Assembly (NCBI GenBank): GCA_020847975.1
Contig: JADLBD010000200.1
Span: 1 to 64,000 of the forward strand
DNA from: Bryobacterales bacterium
Lineage (GTDB): Bacteria; Acidobacteriota; Terriglobia; Bryobacterales; Bryobacteraceae
Direction of reading: 5' to 3'
Length of the DNA: 64,000 nt
Shown here: positions 29,974-40,205 of the stretch, piece after piece
Position numbering within the stretch: position 1 is the first letter of the stretch
Layout: the number at the start of each line of letters is the position of its first letter
Made by a program: the position numbers and the translations under genes
Notes under the pieces: generated by a model
The model's database searches: none
What the model saw: the letters and a program-made list of their open reading frames with translations, nothing else
What the model was told of the DNA's origin: nothing

Positions 29974-32900
29974 ACATCGAGGTTCCGGAGATCACTGCTT
30001 CGGGCACTTTCCCCATCGCCTCGGACTACCCGTATGGCCGCGCACACCGTCCGGATGTGGCTATCCATCAGTTCGGATCCGGCAACGCGAAGATCGAACA
30101 GCGCTTTCTTCTGGGCAACGGCGCGAAACAATTCACCGTGCGCCGCCAGTGGATGAACGACCCCCAGCGGATTGCACTTCGCAACTTCTGGGAGTCGAAG
30201 TACGGCCCGTACGGCGCGTTCACTTACAACGCGCCCAACGACGACGGCAACGGCACCACGGCTTATACCTGCCGGTTCGCCAACGAGCCTCTCTCCTGGG
30301 AGATGGTCGCCGACTGGGTGTGCAGCGTGGGCGTCAGGCTCATCGAGATCCCGGCGAGCTCGCCGACTTACTCGCCCATCACGACGGTCACCCGGTTCCC
30401 GAGCCAGACGCTCAAGGACGCTCTGCTGCCGCAAGTGCAGCGGATGATCCCGCTCATCAAGATCCAGCCTCTTCAGGCAGGCTACCCGGCCATTTACCTC
30501 TCTGACCGTCGATGCACCGTCGGCGCGCAGTTGTACCAGGCGCGACTGCTCGACTTCGACGGAATCTCGCAGAGCATGGGGAATGAAGCCGACCAGGCCA
30601 CGTTCACGTTCGGCAACGCTGATCGCGTCATGCGGGACCTCGCCAACGACGTGGATCTTTTCCGCGCCTCGATTGAGTTCTCCCTCCTGCACGTCGGCAC
30701 GCTGATCAAGCTCGACTTGTGGAAAGGCGACATCGTTGATTGGTCCTTCGACTCCGGCCCGGACTTCAAGGTCACCGCCGCGGACGGCTTGTACGAATTG
30801 AACCTGCCCTATCCCACGCGCAAGATCTCGCGCACCTGCTGGAAGGTTTTCAACGGGCAGGCATGCCCGTACTCCCAATCCGGATCGCTTGATCTGGTCC
30901 ACTTCCCAAGCGCCGACGCGACGAAGTGCGACAAGGGCTACGAGACCGCCAATGGCTGCCTTGCGCACGGCATGAAGCGCTACTACGGCGGCATCCTCGC
31001 CGAACCGCAAGGCGTCCGGATCAAGGACAACTCGACCGGCGTGTGGGGCTTCAACCGCGCCAACATCACCAGCACGTCGCTCGTCGCGGATTCGATTCAG
31101 GACCAGGTCGTGCCCGAGATTTGGACTGACGAGGAGATGCCGGTCAACTGCAAGGTCGCGGCGGGCCGCGACGAGAGCGACTTCTACGAAGCATTGGGGA
31201 TAGTCGGCGAAGGTCCCATCATCGCTTACACCTCTCCGCACTACGAGGACCTCGACGGCGACGGCACCGCAGAGACATTCGTGGGCAGCACGCTCGACGG
31301 CCAGGCGCACCACGGCTATCCCACGAACAACTACGGCCTGCGCCAGTGCCTTGGCGCCGATCCGGCCGGCGCGACGGACTTCTTCTCGCTCGATCAGTCG
31401 GGCAACACCACGGGCGGCGACTGGCGCAAGGTCTATTCCGGCAACTCTACTTACAAGGACAATTTCGCGGCCGGAACCGCCTTTCTCGTGATCCGCCGGT
31501 CCGACGCCAAGGGACTGCAACTGTCGAAGCCAGGCGACCACGCCATGATCGCCAACGTGCTCCAGGGGATGAGCGGTTGGGTGTGGACTTCTCCTGGAGT
31601 CCGGACGTACGGGCCGGCTGTCACTAACCCGGTGTGGATCGCCATCAACATGCTCATGCGCGCGCGAGGCCTTCGGCTTGGTGCTGGCGCGACCACTGAG
31701 CAGTTGAACCTTGCCGAGACGTTGTTCGGTGTGGATGCCGCCATCGCCGCCGCTGGCATTTGCAACGAGAGCGTGACCAAGCTCGTCGGGTCCGGCAGCG
31801 AGACACAGTTCAAGTTCCGCGGCGTGCTCCAGGAGGAGAAGCCGCTCCGCGACTGGCTCCAGGAAGTGCTGATGAACTGCCTGGGCTATTACACGTTCGC
31901 GTTCGGCAAGCTCAAGATCGGCATCCGCGTCAACAGCAGCACCGTCGAGACGTTCACCGCCGGGAATGTCCTGTTCCAGTCGCTCCAGTTGGCTCCGTTG
32001 AAGCCGTCCTTCAACCACCTGACGGCCAACTTCGCAGACAAGGATTACGGGTTCGTCAACAACTCGGTCGCGGTCTACGACATCGACTACGCAACACGGA
32101 TCGGCGCGAACGCTGGCCCCCTCTTCCTCAAGTCGCAGGTGAATCTGTGTGGCACGTTCACGAAGAGCCAGGCTGCGCGGATCATCAGCACACGGTTGCG
32201 AGAGGAGTTGGGCGGCATCAGCGCGGCGGAATGGAAAGCCGCCCGCCTGGTCTCGTTCCGGACGACCGTCCTTGCGCTCAACACGGAGCCGGGAATGGTC
32301 TGCTCGATGACCCACACGGACATGCCCGGTGGTGCCGGAGAGTTTCGCGTCACCCAGTGGAAGCTCAACCGGGACTACTCGATCGACATCCAGGGCCGCA
32401 CGACCACGGACTCGATGTACGACCTGATCAACGGCCCGAAGCCGGCCGATGTGGAGGCCTCGCCTTTGCCGGAGGAGGTCTTCCACGATACCGGCGTTCC
32501 AGGCATCGTCACCGGCACGCCCACGCTCACCGACTATGGCTCCTTTGCGGTGAACGACATCGAGATCGCGCCGGACGTCGCCGGCAACCAGAACATCGCG
32601 GGCGCGACCGAGATCACGATGGGGCTGTACTACGTCGACGAGCTCGCCACGGACTTGTGGGCCAGCCTCGACACCGTCATCGACGCCGCAACCGATCCGG
32701 TGACCGTGAACTGCACCGTGAATACGGACACCTCGAGGGTGTTCCGGGTCGGCGACTTCATCGTCTTCAACGACGAGGCTGCGGACGCGGGGCACGGCGG
32801 CCGGCGCTCGTATGAGTGCGCGCAGATCGTTGGCCCAGGAGACACGGGAGACGTGGTCCCAACTGGTTCGTTCCAGATCCAGCGTGCTTATCCCGGCGTC

Positions 32901-33815
32901 GATCCGAGCTATGCCACCTTCGGCACGTTCCGTTGTGCGCATCTCGCCGGCATTCGGTTCTACAAGCTCGATCTGAAGATCTTCACCATGGCGGTGAAGC
33001 GCGGATTCTTCCGGACGCCTGGTCTGCCGCCTCGCGTGGTCGCGACGTTGCCTTCCGCCTGTATCGTGGCGGCACTGGTCGGTGTGGCAAACCACTTCGG
33101 GTACGGCCCGTTCACGGTGTTCCCGCTATCGCATCACAACGAGCCCTACATGCCCGGTGACCGGACATGCTCGGGCGGCGCGTACACGTTCCAGAGTCCG
33201 GGCGCGCTCTCTGCCCAGGAGAACGTGGCTATTCCGATGAAGGTCCACGACGCCGCTTCGATCCGGTGCGTGTTCGCTTATGTCCAGCAGGGCACGAGCG
33301 ACGGCCAGAGCGCGTATCTGGCGAAGTTCAGCCGGGACGACGGCGCGACGTGGCAATCGCTGGAGTACATGGGCATCGCGCAGGCGCTCCCGACCGCATA
33401 CAAGAACACCTACGACTTCCTGGTGAACAACGAAGGATACGGGACGCCGGAGACGCGCAGGCTGCCCTACAACGACTATGGCCTCGCGCTGGCAGATCCT
33501 ATCACCGCCAGTGGATCACCACAGACGGTGCAGACGATGTCCTACGGTGCGAACCGCCTGGGTCTCGATGTGGGTGAGTTTGTCCACGTCGGGCCTGGCA
33601 CTGCCAACGAGGAATACGTGAAGATCACTGCCGTCGATCCGGACAACCAGACGTTCACGGCGATCTTCACGAAGGATCACGCTGCCGGTGAGAACGTGCG
33701 TCCGACCATCTGGCCCACGCCGATCCTCTACGAAGGCGACGCCTTGGCGTTCGACATCCTCTCCGTTGCATCTCCCGATCCGGGTGCCGACTTGACCGTG
33801 GTGATTCAGACGTAG
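29955..33815 (+). CDS. Tail hub protein: gpM-, gpL- and gpJ-like parts fused
   Basis: This 1286-residue protein seems to combine three lambda tail-tip functions. Residues about 20-135 match minor tail M-type proteins (FTVRRQWMNDPQRIALRNFW, GAFTYNAP, VGVRLIEI). Residues about 165-345 match gpL: ADQATFTFGNADRVMRDL, then cysteines in CWKVFNGQACPY, KCDKGYETANGC, the four-Cys cluster that holds Fe-S in gpL. Residues about 400-820 look like the gpJ hub (VNCKVAAGRDESDFYEALGIVGEGPI, PVWIAINMLMRARGL). The rest is beta-rich fibre. It would cap the tail tube and anchor the fibre proteins that follow. Order matches lambda M-L-J. Confidence 0.75.
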   Translation: MPDYIGNIEVPEITASGTFPIASDYPYGRAHRPDVAIHQFGSGNAKIEQRFLLGNGAKQFTVRRQWMNDPQRIALRNFWESKYGPYGAFTYNAPNDDGNGTTAYTCRFANEPLSWEMVADWVCSVGVRLIEIPASSPTYSPITTVTRFPSQTLKDALLPQVQRMIPLIKIQPLQAGYPAIYLSDRRCTVGAQLYQARLLDFDGISQSMGNEADQATFTFGNADRVMRDLANDVDLFRASIEFSLLHVGTLIKLDLWKGDIVDWSFDSGPDFKVTAADGLYELNLPYPTRKISRTCWKVFNGQACPYSQSGSLDLVHFPSADATKCDKGYETANGCLAHGMKRYYGGILAEPQGVRIKDNSTGVWGFNRANITSTSLVADSIQDQVVPEIWTDEEMPVNCKVAAGRDESDFYEALGIVGEGPIIAYTSPHYEDLDGDGTAETFVGSTLDGQAHHGYPTNNYGLRQCLGADPAGATDFFSLDQSGNTTGGDWRKVYSGNSTYKDNFAAGTAFLVIRRSDAKGLQLSKPGDHAMIANVLQGMSGWVWTSPGVRTYGPAVTNPVWIAINMLMRARGLRLGAGATTEQLNLAETLFGVDAAIAAAGICNESVTKLVGSGSETQFKFRGVLQEEKPLRDWLQEVLMNCLGYYTFAFGKLKIGIRVNSSTVETFTAGNVLFQSLQLAPLKPSFNHLTANFADKDYGFVNNSVAVYDIDYATRIGANAGPLFLKSQVNLCGTFTKSQAARIISTRLREELGGISAAEWKAARLVSFRTTVLALNTEPGMVCSMTHTDMPGGAGEFRVTQWKLNRDYSIDIQGRTTTDSMYDLINGPKPADVEASPLPEEVFHDTGVPGIVTGTPTLTDYGSFAVNDIEIAPDVAGNQNIAGATEITMGLYYVDELATDLWASLDTVIDAATDPVTVNCTVNTDTSRVFRVGDFIVFNDEAADAGHGGRRSYECAQIVGPGDTGDVVPTGSFQIQRAYPGVDPSYATFGTFRCAHLAGIRFYKLDLKIFTMAVKRGFFRTPGLPPRVVATLPSACIVAALVGVANHFGYGPFTVFPLSHHNEPYMPGDRTCSGGAYTFQSPGALSAQENVAIPMKVHDAASIRCVFAYVQQGTSDGQSAYLAKFSRDDGATWQSLEYMGIAQALPTAYKNTYDFLVNNEGYGTPETRRLPYNDYGLALADPITASGSPQTVQTMSYGANRLGLDVGEFVHVGPGTANEEYVKITAVDPDNQTFTAIFTKDHAAGENVRPTIWPTPILYEGDALAFDILSVASPDPGADLTVVIQT

Positions 33816-33816
33816 C

Positions 33817-36800
33817 ATGCCCGCAGAAGCGATTCACATCTTCGATCCGCGGCGGAACTTCCAAACCCAAGGGTTCACCGGCAAGGCCGCGACGACCACG
33901 ATGTACAACGCGACCGAGACGGGTGTGTCCATCTCCGGCATCTTTCAGGCGCCGGACGATTTCGCGGTCCTGGGCTGGTGGAACGCTTACGACTATTACA
34001 ACCACCTGCGGTTGAAGCACCTCCCCAAGACCGACCTCTCCGGCCTGAAGCTCGAATTCGACATCGAGTACGACCACACGCTCGATGGCGCGATCCGATT
34101 GGACGCCGCGAAGTACCCGTCCGTCTCCTGGGACGCCATGACGTTCGTCTGCGGCAAGGGGATCGCGCCGGACGACGTGTACGAGGTGCGGCTGCTCGAT
34201 CACGCCACGGTCGTCTCCGGCAGCGAGACTCCGGCCAGCGTGGACATCGACCTCGCCGGCCAGGAGCCGACGGACGGCGTCGACTATCTCCACCTCTACT
34301 TCCGCGACACCCGGTACACGATCACCCACGTCGATTGCCGGTTCGACACCCAACTTACTGCGGCGGTGGAGCCGGCCACTGACGGTGGCGGCAATCTGCT
34401 GCCGGTGGATCTCCACGTGGACGACGCCAGCGGGTTCGCTATTGGCGACATGGTGTGGATCGAGCGCACCGGTGCGAACGAGGAGTTGGTCCTGGTGCTG
34501 GAGGTCGATGCGCCACTTCAATTCATCCGCGCGCGCATCACGAAGACGCACGCCAACGACAGTTACGTCACGCGCAGGACCGTAGCCAAACATGCCGCTG
34601 AGAAGTTCGCGACGCTCATCAACACGGCAGGCGAAACGGTCGCCGGCAGGTTCGGCCCCGACCAGACCGGCATCATCGAGGCGAGCGCTACCGGCTACAC
34701 GGGCGGCGCGAAGCTCGCGATCACGTTCAAGACGACCGCGCTCCCGGGAGGGCGCTACGGCAAACTCGGGAACTTGGACCGCGTGCTCGTCACGTCCGGA
34801 CACGACGGCGCGGGCAGCCAGGCTCTCGACTGGTCCGCAGCAGGCTCGACCTATCGGTTCACCGGCGGCGACCACAACACGAAGCACCACGTGACGCTCG
34901 ACTTCACACAGCCACTCACGGACAAGCAAAGCCGCACCGTCCCGATGAACGACTGCCGCAAGATCTACATGGTCTTTGCGCCGCGATTCGAACAGGCCGA
35001 GGGCGAACTGGAAGATGGCTGCTTCCTCACCTCCGGCGTTGGTCCATCCGACACAGTGTGGCCGGTGGATGACTCCTCGAAGCTCTCCGGTGGCCGGTAC
35101 TTCATCGGCTCGCCGACCGCAGAGGAGCGAGTGCGCCTCATCTCCGTGGACTCGGCCACGCAGATCACCGTCGAGCGTGGCTACCAGTCCTCGACGCCTG
35201 GCACGTGGTCTTCGGGCGCGCGGATGAAGAAGCTCTCGCCACAGAGCGGGTTCGCCAGCGATGTGGAATGGGGCTGCACGATCTCGAACGTCGCGATCAT
35301 GGGCAACGGCAGCCTGAAGGTCGGCGGCGGCTCGCCACGGATCGAAGAATCGGATTCACGATGCTCTTACACCGGCTATTGGGAGAGTTACTCCTTGGAC
35401 TCTGGCTGGCCGAGCCAGTGGTGGTCCTCAGGGCGCGCGCGGCGTTGTGCGCCTTCTTCTGCGCTGGACGTCCGGAAGGTTTCCCTGCGCTACTCATACA
35501 CGCAACAGCACGATCTGTATGTTGGGACGTTCCTCAACACAGACTGCGGAAAGATCAGCATCTCCGTGGACGGCGACGCGCCCACCATGCACGACCTGTT
35601 CCTCAGCGAGTACGGCGGCACCACGGCGAACGTCAAACTCCGCGGCGCGGTTGCGGCCGGAACCCACACGGTCGAGATCACCGCGCTGTTTGAGAAGCAC
35701 GCCTCCAGCAGTGGCTATTACTTCTTCTTCGATTACATATGGCCGCTTGAACCGCAGGACGTTCCGGACGCTCCGAAGGAATACACGGACGTCTCGCTCG
35801 CGCTCGACTTCGACACGGACCACGGCTACAAGAAGCCCCCAGCCTGGCACTTGTGGCAACTCCAGAAGCTCGGTTTCAAGGGCCACGCCGACGTCTACAT
35901 GGGCGTCTTCTGGAACAACAAGCGGAGGCGTGTGGGCGCCACATACCCGTATGCAACCATCGCGTTCACAGGCAACCCGTCTCCGGGCGATGTGGTCTCG
36001 TTCTCGATTGGCGGCACGACGATCAACCACTCCATCGGCTACGGCGAGACGCTCCAGCAGATCGTTTCCCACTTCCGCGCCGCGATCAACGGCATGTTCG
36101 CTGGCGTGTGGGCCGATGACAACTTCGGCACGAGCACCACGCTCCGCATCCAGTCGAAGGCTCCCTCGTGGACGTTCACAGGCTTGGCGGTGAGCACACC
36201 GAATTCGGTAACGCTCACGCTCGACGATCACATGGACACGCCGGGAACCGAGGGCGATTGGGAGATGATCGATTCGGTTACGCCGGTCATGACCGAGGGC
36301 GCACGCAGGTGGATTCGCGATCTCGCAGGCCAGTTCCAGACAGCGGGCATCAAAGCCTCGTTCGCGTTCTCGATGGAATGTTATATCCCGCCCGCCGCTA
36401 TGCGCGCGAAGTACCTGTCCTATGTGGCTGGCGTGGTCAGTCCCGGTGCCGATGTCTTCCTGCCGATCCCTTCACACCAGATGCACTTCGGAACGCGCGT
36501 CCGGAACTACCTGAAGCAGATGTACAAGGAGTGCGCCGACCAGATCGCGGCGGCGGGCGCGCCGGTGATTCTGCAGTTCGGCGAGACTCAGTACTGGTAT
36601 TTCGACAACCGTGGCGAGGACCCGAACGGCGGAATGGGCTTCTACGACCAGGAAGCCATCAGCGACTTGACCGCGCGGTATGGTCACCAGATCTGGCCGT
36701 TCCGCGCGAACAATGACGATCCGGTCGGCGACCCGGCGCAGCCGTACGAGACCGCGAACTTCCTGCGCGACCGCATCTGGGCCTACTGCCAGGACGTAAT

Positions 36801-37356
36801 CACCTATGTGCGCTCGTACCATCCGACGGCGGTGTTCGAATGCCTCTGGCCGCTCGACGCCAACCAGGGCAAGCCGTCTCCGGACCCGGCTTATCGGCGG
36901 CTCCTGATGCACGTGAACCTGCCCAACGAGTGGAAGAACAGCAGTTACGGCATCAAGTATTTCCGTTGCGAAGGATTCGACTATGACGTGTGGCAGAAGA
37001 ACAGCTCGCTCATGCGGCAGGTGATCTCGTTCGCCAAGTCGACGCTTGGCCGGCCCGCCGAGGAGTGCATGTTCCTGTCGGGGCTGTACGGTCCTCCGGA
37101 CCCGCCGATGGCGCAAGCCTACGGCATGTGGTTGCCGCTCAAGCTCTATTCGTTCTGCTTCTGGGCGTTCGACCAGTTCTGTCTCAACAGCCGTCCCGTT
37201 CCGTTGCCGGTCTATTCGGTCTCCGTGAGCAACGCGCAGTACTTCAAGCCCAGGGCGGCGCGTGCCATCGAATCGCCGGTCGGGCAAGCCTGGGTACCTG
37301 CGGCCAGTGGCGCGCTGAACCAATTTCGATCCAACACGAGGGCGTGCAATGAGTAA
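33817..37356 (+). CDS. Giant tail protein with glycoside-hydrolase-like barrel
   Basis: This 1179-residue protein follows the hub. Residues 1-650 are beta domains, including ISGIFQAPDDFAVLGWWNAYDYYNHL and LDGAIRLDAAKYPSVSWDAMTFVCG. From about 665 the pattern is an alpha/beta barrel: DVSLALDFDTDHGY near the start, then EGARRWIRDLAGQFQTAGIKASFAFSMEC, PVILQFGETQYWYFDNRGEDPN (possible catalytic Glu after a strand), HPTAVFECLWPLDANQG, and GIKYFRCEGFDYDVW. Barrels of this kind in phage tails can bind or cut cell-surface glycans. The next gene overlaps its end by 8 bp. I infer a receptor-binding or depolymerase role; the catalytic residues are not proven. Confidence 0.65.
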   Translation: MPAEAIHIFDPRRNFQTQGFTGKAATTTMYNATETGVSISGIFQAPDDFAVLGWWNAYDYYNHLRLKHLPKTDLSGLKLEFDIEYDHTLDGAIRLDAAKYPSVSWDAMTFVCGKGIAPDDVYEVRLLDHATVVSGSETPASVDIDLAGQEPTDGVDYLHLYFRDTRYTITHVDCRFDTQLTAAVEPATDGGGNLLPVDLHVDDASGFAIGDMVWIERTGANEELVLVLEVDAPLQFIRARITKTHANDSYVTRRTVAKHAAEKFATLINTAGETVAGRFGPDQTGIIEASATGYTGGAKLAITFKTTALPGGRYGKLGNLDRVLVTSGHDGAGSQALDWSAAGSTYRFTGGDHNTKHHVTLDFTQPLTDKQSRTVPMNDCRKIYMVFAPRFEQAEGELEDGCFLTSGVGPSDTVWPVDDSSKLSGGRYFIGSPTAEERVRLISVDSATQITVERGYQSSTPGTWSSGARMKKLSPQSGFASDVEWGCTISNVAIMGNGSLKVGGGSPRIEESDSRCSYTGYWESYSLDSGWPSQWWSSGRARRCAPSSALDVRKVSLRYSYTQQHDLYVGTFLNTDCGKISISVDGDAPTMHDLFLSEYGGTTANVKLRGAVAAGTHTVEITALFEKHASSSGYYFFFDYIWPLEPQDVPDAPKEYTDVSLALDFDTDHGYKKPPAWHLWQLQKLGFKGHADVYMGVFWNNKRRRVGATYPYATIAFTGNPSPGDVVSFSIGGTTINHSIGYGETLQQIVSHFRAAINGMFAGVWADDNFGTSTTLRIQSKAPSWTFTGLAVSTPNSVTLTLDDHMDTPGTEGDWEMIDSVTPVMTEGARRWIRDLAGQFQTAGIKASFAFSMECYIPPAAMRAKYLSYVAGVVSPGADVFLPIPSHQMHFGTRVRNYLKQMYKECADQIAAAGAPVILQFGETQYWYFDNRGEDPNGGMGFYDQEAISDLTARYGHQIWPFRANNDDPVGDPAQPYETANFLRDRIWAYCQDVITYVRSYHPTAVFECLWPLDANQGKPSPDPAYRRLLMHVNLPNEWKNSSYGIKYFRCEGFDYDVWQKNSSLMRQVISFAKSTLGRPAEECMFLSGLYGPPDPPMAQAYGMWLPLKLYSFCFWAFDQFCLNSRPVPLPVYSVSVSNAQYFKPRAARAIESPVGQAWVPAASGALNQFRSNTRACNE

Positions 37357-39646
37357 CTTTCCATCGGCCATCGATACTGCCGCCACGCTCTACAGCCCGG
37401 TCGATGCGTTCTCGACCAAGCCGCTCGAAACGACCACTGCGGGCGCGGTGGGTGCGGGCGACTCGACTATCAGCGTCCAATCCACCGCCGGTGGTTTCGC
37501 CGAGGCCTACGGCGTGCTGTCCATCGACGACGAACTCGTCATCTACACGGCGCGGAGCGGATCGCAGTTCACCGGCTGCCAGCGCGGAGCGTTCGGGACC
37601 ACAGCGGCCAGCCACTCAAGCGGGGCGACCGTCCGGGCCAACATGGTGGCCGGCTTCATCACCGCGCTCCAGTCCGCAGTGCTAGCGATCGAGAACGACC
37701 TGGGGACCGCCGCCGCGCGCAACTACGTCCGGAAGGACGGCGCGGTCACGATCACCGGCGTGAAGACGTTCCAGGACGGCGCGGAATTCGGGACCGGCAC
37801 CAAGGCCGGCACCGGGCTGGTACGCCTGCCCAACACGGGCGCGGTGAAGTGGCGCAAGGCCGACAACTCGGGCGACTTGGGCATGGCGCTCAACGCGTCC
37901 GACCACATCGCGATGGATGCGATCATCGACTTCGCGCCCGGGCAGACGTTCGGCGCGTTCTCGTATCCGGACGCCACGACCACCAGCAAGGGCATCGTTC
38001 AGATAGATCCCACAGGAGGCCTCGCTGTTGCGGCAGGGGTGCTCTCAGTGGCGTCGTCCGGCGTCGCTCCTGGCACTTATACCAAGCTCACGGTCGACGC
38101 CAAGGGGCGCGCCACGGGCGGAACGACGCTATCCGCCGCGGACCTGCCAGCCCACACGCACGTGGCTGGCGACATCGTTTCCGGCTCCCTGCCGTTTACG
38201 ATCCAGAACAACGGAACCGTTGTGGGCACGCGGCGGGCACTGAACCTGATCCAGGGCGCGAACATGGCGGTCGCGTTCGCCGACGATTTGGGGGATGATC
38301 GCGTCACGGTCACGGTGGCGCTCGGCTCCGTTCCGGTGCACTCGCACGCTGAAAGCGACGTGACCAACCTCGTCTCGGATTTGGCCGCGCGGCCGACGAA
38401 GGGGTTGGGATGGAATCCCTCCCGCGCCGCCGTCATCGACTCCGGAGGTGCACTCCAGGGAGCCGTGGGGAACGCCGGCGATTGCGTGCTCGTTGACGGC
38501 ACTAGTGCAGCCAAGGCAAACGTGACCCATACGCACGCTGCCTCCGAGGTCAACTCCGGCACGCTCGCACTCGCGCGTGGCGGTACCGCTGCGGATCTCT
38601 CGGCGACAGGTCCGGGCTTCCTGAAGCAGGCGAGCTCGGGTGCGGCGGTGACCGTTGCCGCGATTGGGGCAGGAGACCTGCCTTCGCACACGCACACTTC
38701 GGCGCAGATCAGCGACGCTACCGCGAACGCCACGGCCAGCACGGTCGTCCTGCGCGACGGCTCCGCGGGCGCCAACTTCGGCTACGTCGCCGCCAACAAC
38801 ATGTGGGCTTACCTCGAATCACACTTCCAATCGGTCGAGTGCGGCGCGTTCCAGACGGTGGGCGGCGCGTTCGAGAACATGGCGAAGTACTCGGAGGATT
38901 TCAGCGTCGCCACCTGGGACAAGAACGGCGGCTCCTGTTCGGTCACGGCCAACAGCACCACGGCACCGGACGGCAATACGACCGCCGACACGGTGACTGC
39001 AAGCACTTCGACGCCGATCATCCAGCAGCAGATCGCTGGCTTGGTCTCGGGCGGGCAGTATACGTTCTACGTGTGGGCGAAGGTCGCGAGCGGGACCAAG
39101 CAGGTCTCGATCGCCATCGTGGACAACGCCTATGCCGCGTATCTCGCCGGCCCGACGAGCATCACGCTGACAACGTCCTGGCAGCGGTTCAAGATCACCG
39201 GCACGCTGGCTGGCGGGCAGACCGGACTGTGGATCGTTGTGCGCCAGTTCGCCGGCAACGATGACAACTGGACCTCCGGCGATATCTACCTTTGGGGCGC
39301 GTGTCTTCAGCAGGGTAACGATCCGAAGAAGAGTTATGCCCGGACGTGGGGCTACCAGGCGTCGCCGGTTGCGGCCGGAGTCGCGTGCGGCCCGATGCTG
39401 GTCGTGGCGAAGGACAGTAGCGAGTCGCCGTTCCGGGTCGCCGGCCCAGGCTCGAACCTCGCGGACCACACGCTGCTGCAGGTCACGGCAGGAGGCGAAC
39501 TGATCATTGCCGGCAGCACCGGCAACGGCTATCGGCTCGCGGAACTGATGGGCGCCACTAATCCGTCCGGATGGTCGGGCGTGATCAAAGTGAAGAATCC
39601 CGCCGGGGTCACGGCGGGCTACATCCTGCTCTACTCCAACCCGTAA
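37349..39646 (+). CDS. Tail fibre protein with HxH metal-binding repeats
   Basis: This 765-residue low-complexity protein is Ala-, Thr- and Gly-rich. The start (SAIDTAATLYSPVDAFSTKPLETTTAGAVG) resembles fibre adaptors. The middle contains four His-x-His sites: LPAHTHVAGDI, VPVHSHAESDV, VTHTHAASEV and LPSHTHTSAQI, the motif that binds iron along trimeric fibres such as T4 gp37. Residues about 505-660 form a carbohydrate-binding-like sandwich (FSVATWDKNGGSCSVTANST, GLVSGGQYTFYVWAKVASG, WQRFKITGTLAGGQTGLWIVV). The C-terminus is a short intramolecular tip. It probably recognises the host surface. Confidence 0.75.
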   Translation: MSNFPSAIDTAATLYSPVDAFSTKPLETTTAGAVGAGDSTISVQSTAGGFAEAYGVLSIDDELVIYTARSGSQFTGCQRGAFGTTAASHSSGATVRANMVAGFITALQSAVLAIENDLGTAAARNYVRKDGAVTITGVKTFQDGAEFGTGTKAGTGLVRLPNTGAVKWRKADNSGDLGMALNASDHIAMDAIIDFAPGQTFGAFSYPDATTTSKGIVQIDPTGGLAVAAGVLSVASSGVAPGTYTKLTVDAKGRATGGTTLSAADLPAHTHVAGDIVSGSLPFTIQNNGTVVGTRRALNLIQGANMAVAFADDLGDDRVTVTVALGSVPVHSHAESDVTNLVSDLAARPTKGLGWNPSRAAVIDSGGALQGAVGNAGDCVLVDGTSAAKANVTHTHAASEVNSGTLALARGGTAADLSATGPGFLKQASSGAAVTVAAIGAGDLPSHTHTSAQISDATANATASTVVLRDGSAGANFGYVAANNMWAYLESHFQSVECGAFQTVGGAFENMAKYSEDFSVATWDKNGGSCSVTANSTTAPDGNTTADTVTASTSTPIIQQQIAGLVSGGQYTFYVWAKVASGTKQVSIAIVDNAYAAYLAGPTSITLTTSWQRFKITGTLAGGQTGLWIVVRQFAGNDDNWTSGDIYLWGACLQQGNDPKKSYARTWGYQASPVAAGVACGPMLVVAKDSSESPFRVAGPGSNLADHTLLQVTAGGELIIAGSTGNGYRLAELMGATNPSGWSGVIKVKNPAGVTAGYILLYSNP

Positions 39647-39657
39647 AGGAAATCCAA

Positions 39658-40017
39658 ATGAAACTGACGCTGGATCACACCCAGCGTCTGAACCTGCACG
39701 CGCTCCTTGGCGCACAGCGGGCAGACGTGGGGTCTATTCGCGCGATCTGGTCCATCCAGGACCGGCTCGCGCTCGAGGCCGACGAGGAGAAGGCTGTCGA
39801 ACTGAAACGCGAGATGGTCGCCGGCCAAGAGCGTGTGGTGTGGAACCCCGCGCGCTCGCTGCCGGCGAAGGAGTTTGAGTTCTCCGATCCGGAAATCACG
39901 CGCATCAAAGCCGCGATCCAGACGTGGGACTCGTTTGGCGTCAACGCCGACCGGCGTTGGCTTCAGCCACTCGTCGAGACGCTGTTCTCGACAGAACCGA
40001 AGGGAGAAACGACATGA
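39658..40017 (+). CDS. Hypothetical phage protein
   Basis: This 119-residue helical protein reads LTLDHTQRLNLHALLGAQRADVGSIRAIW and EKAVELKREMVAGQERVVWNPARSLPAKEFEFSD. It is a type often found beside lysis genes in siphoviruses, with no assigned function. It is separated from the fibre by 11 bp and overlaps the next start. A role in regulation or lysis timing is only a guess. Confidence 0.6.
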   Translation: MKLTLDHTQRLNLHALLGAQRADVGSIRAIWSIQDRLALEADEEKAVELKREMVAGQERVVWNPARSLPAKEFEFSDPEITRIKAAIQTWDSFGVNADRRWLQPLVETLFSTEPKGETT

Positions 40018-40205
40018 ACGCAATGCGGAATTGGAAGACTACTGCGGCGGGCCTCTTGAATCTGGCGCTCGTCGTGTTGACGCTCTTGCAGGATTCCGGA
40101 AAGGCGACTGATCCGACCACTATCGGCGGCATCGTGACCGGCATCGGGTTGATCTTCGCCAAGGACGGCGACAAGACCGGCGTGGAGCCAAAGTCGAAGT
40201 CATGA
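40014..40205 (+). CDS. Holin-like small membrane protein
   Basis: This 63-residue protein has one clear membrane segment, TAAGLLNLALVVLTLLQDSG, then IGGIVTGIGLIFAKDGDK and a basic end. Short hydrophobic proteins at this place beside a lysin usually act as holins, or as lysis partners. It overlaps the genes on both sides. The family is not specific enough to be certain. Confidence 0.6.
   Translation: MNAMRNWKTTAAGLLNLALVVLTLLQDSGKATDPTTIGGIVTGIGLIFAKDGDKTGVEPKSKS

Noticed and set aside
29934-33095. Long minus-strand open frame (over 1000 codons)
   Set aside because: It is the shadow of the tail hub gene, caused by high GC and low stop frequency. It has no motif and no start signal.
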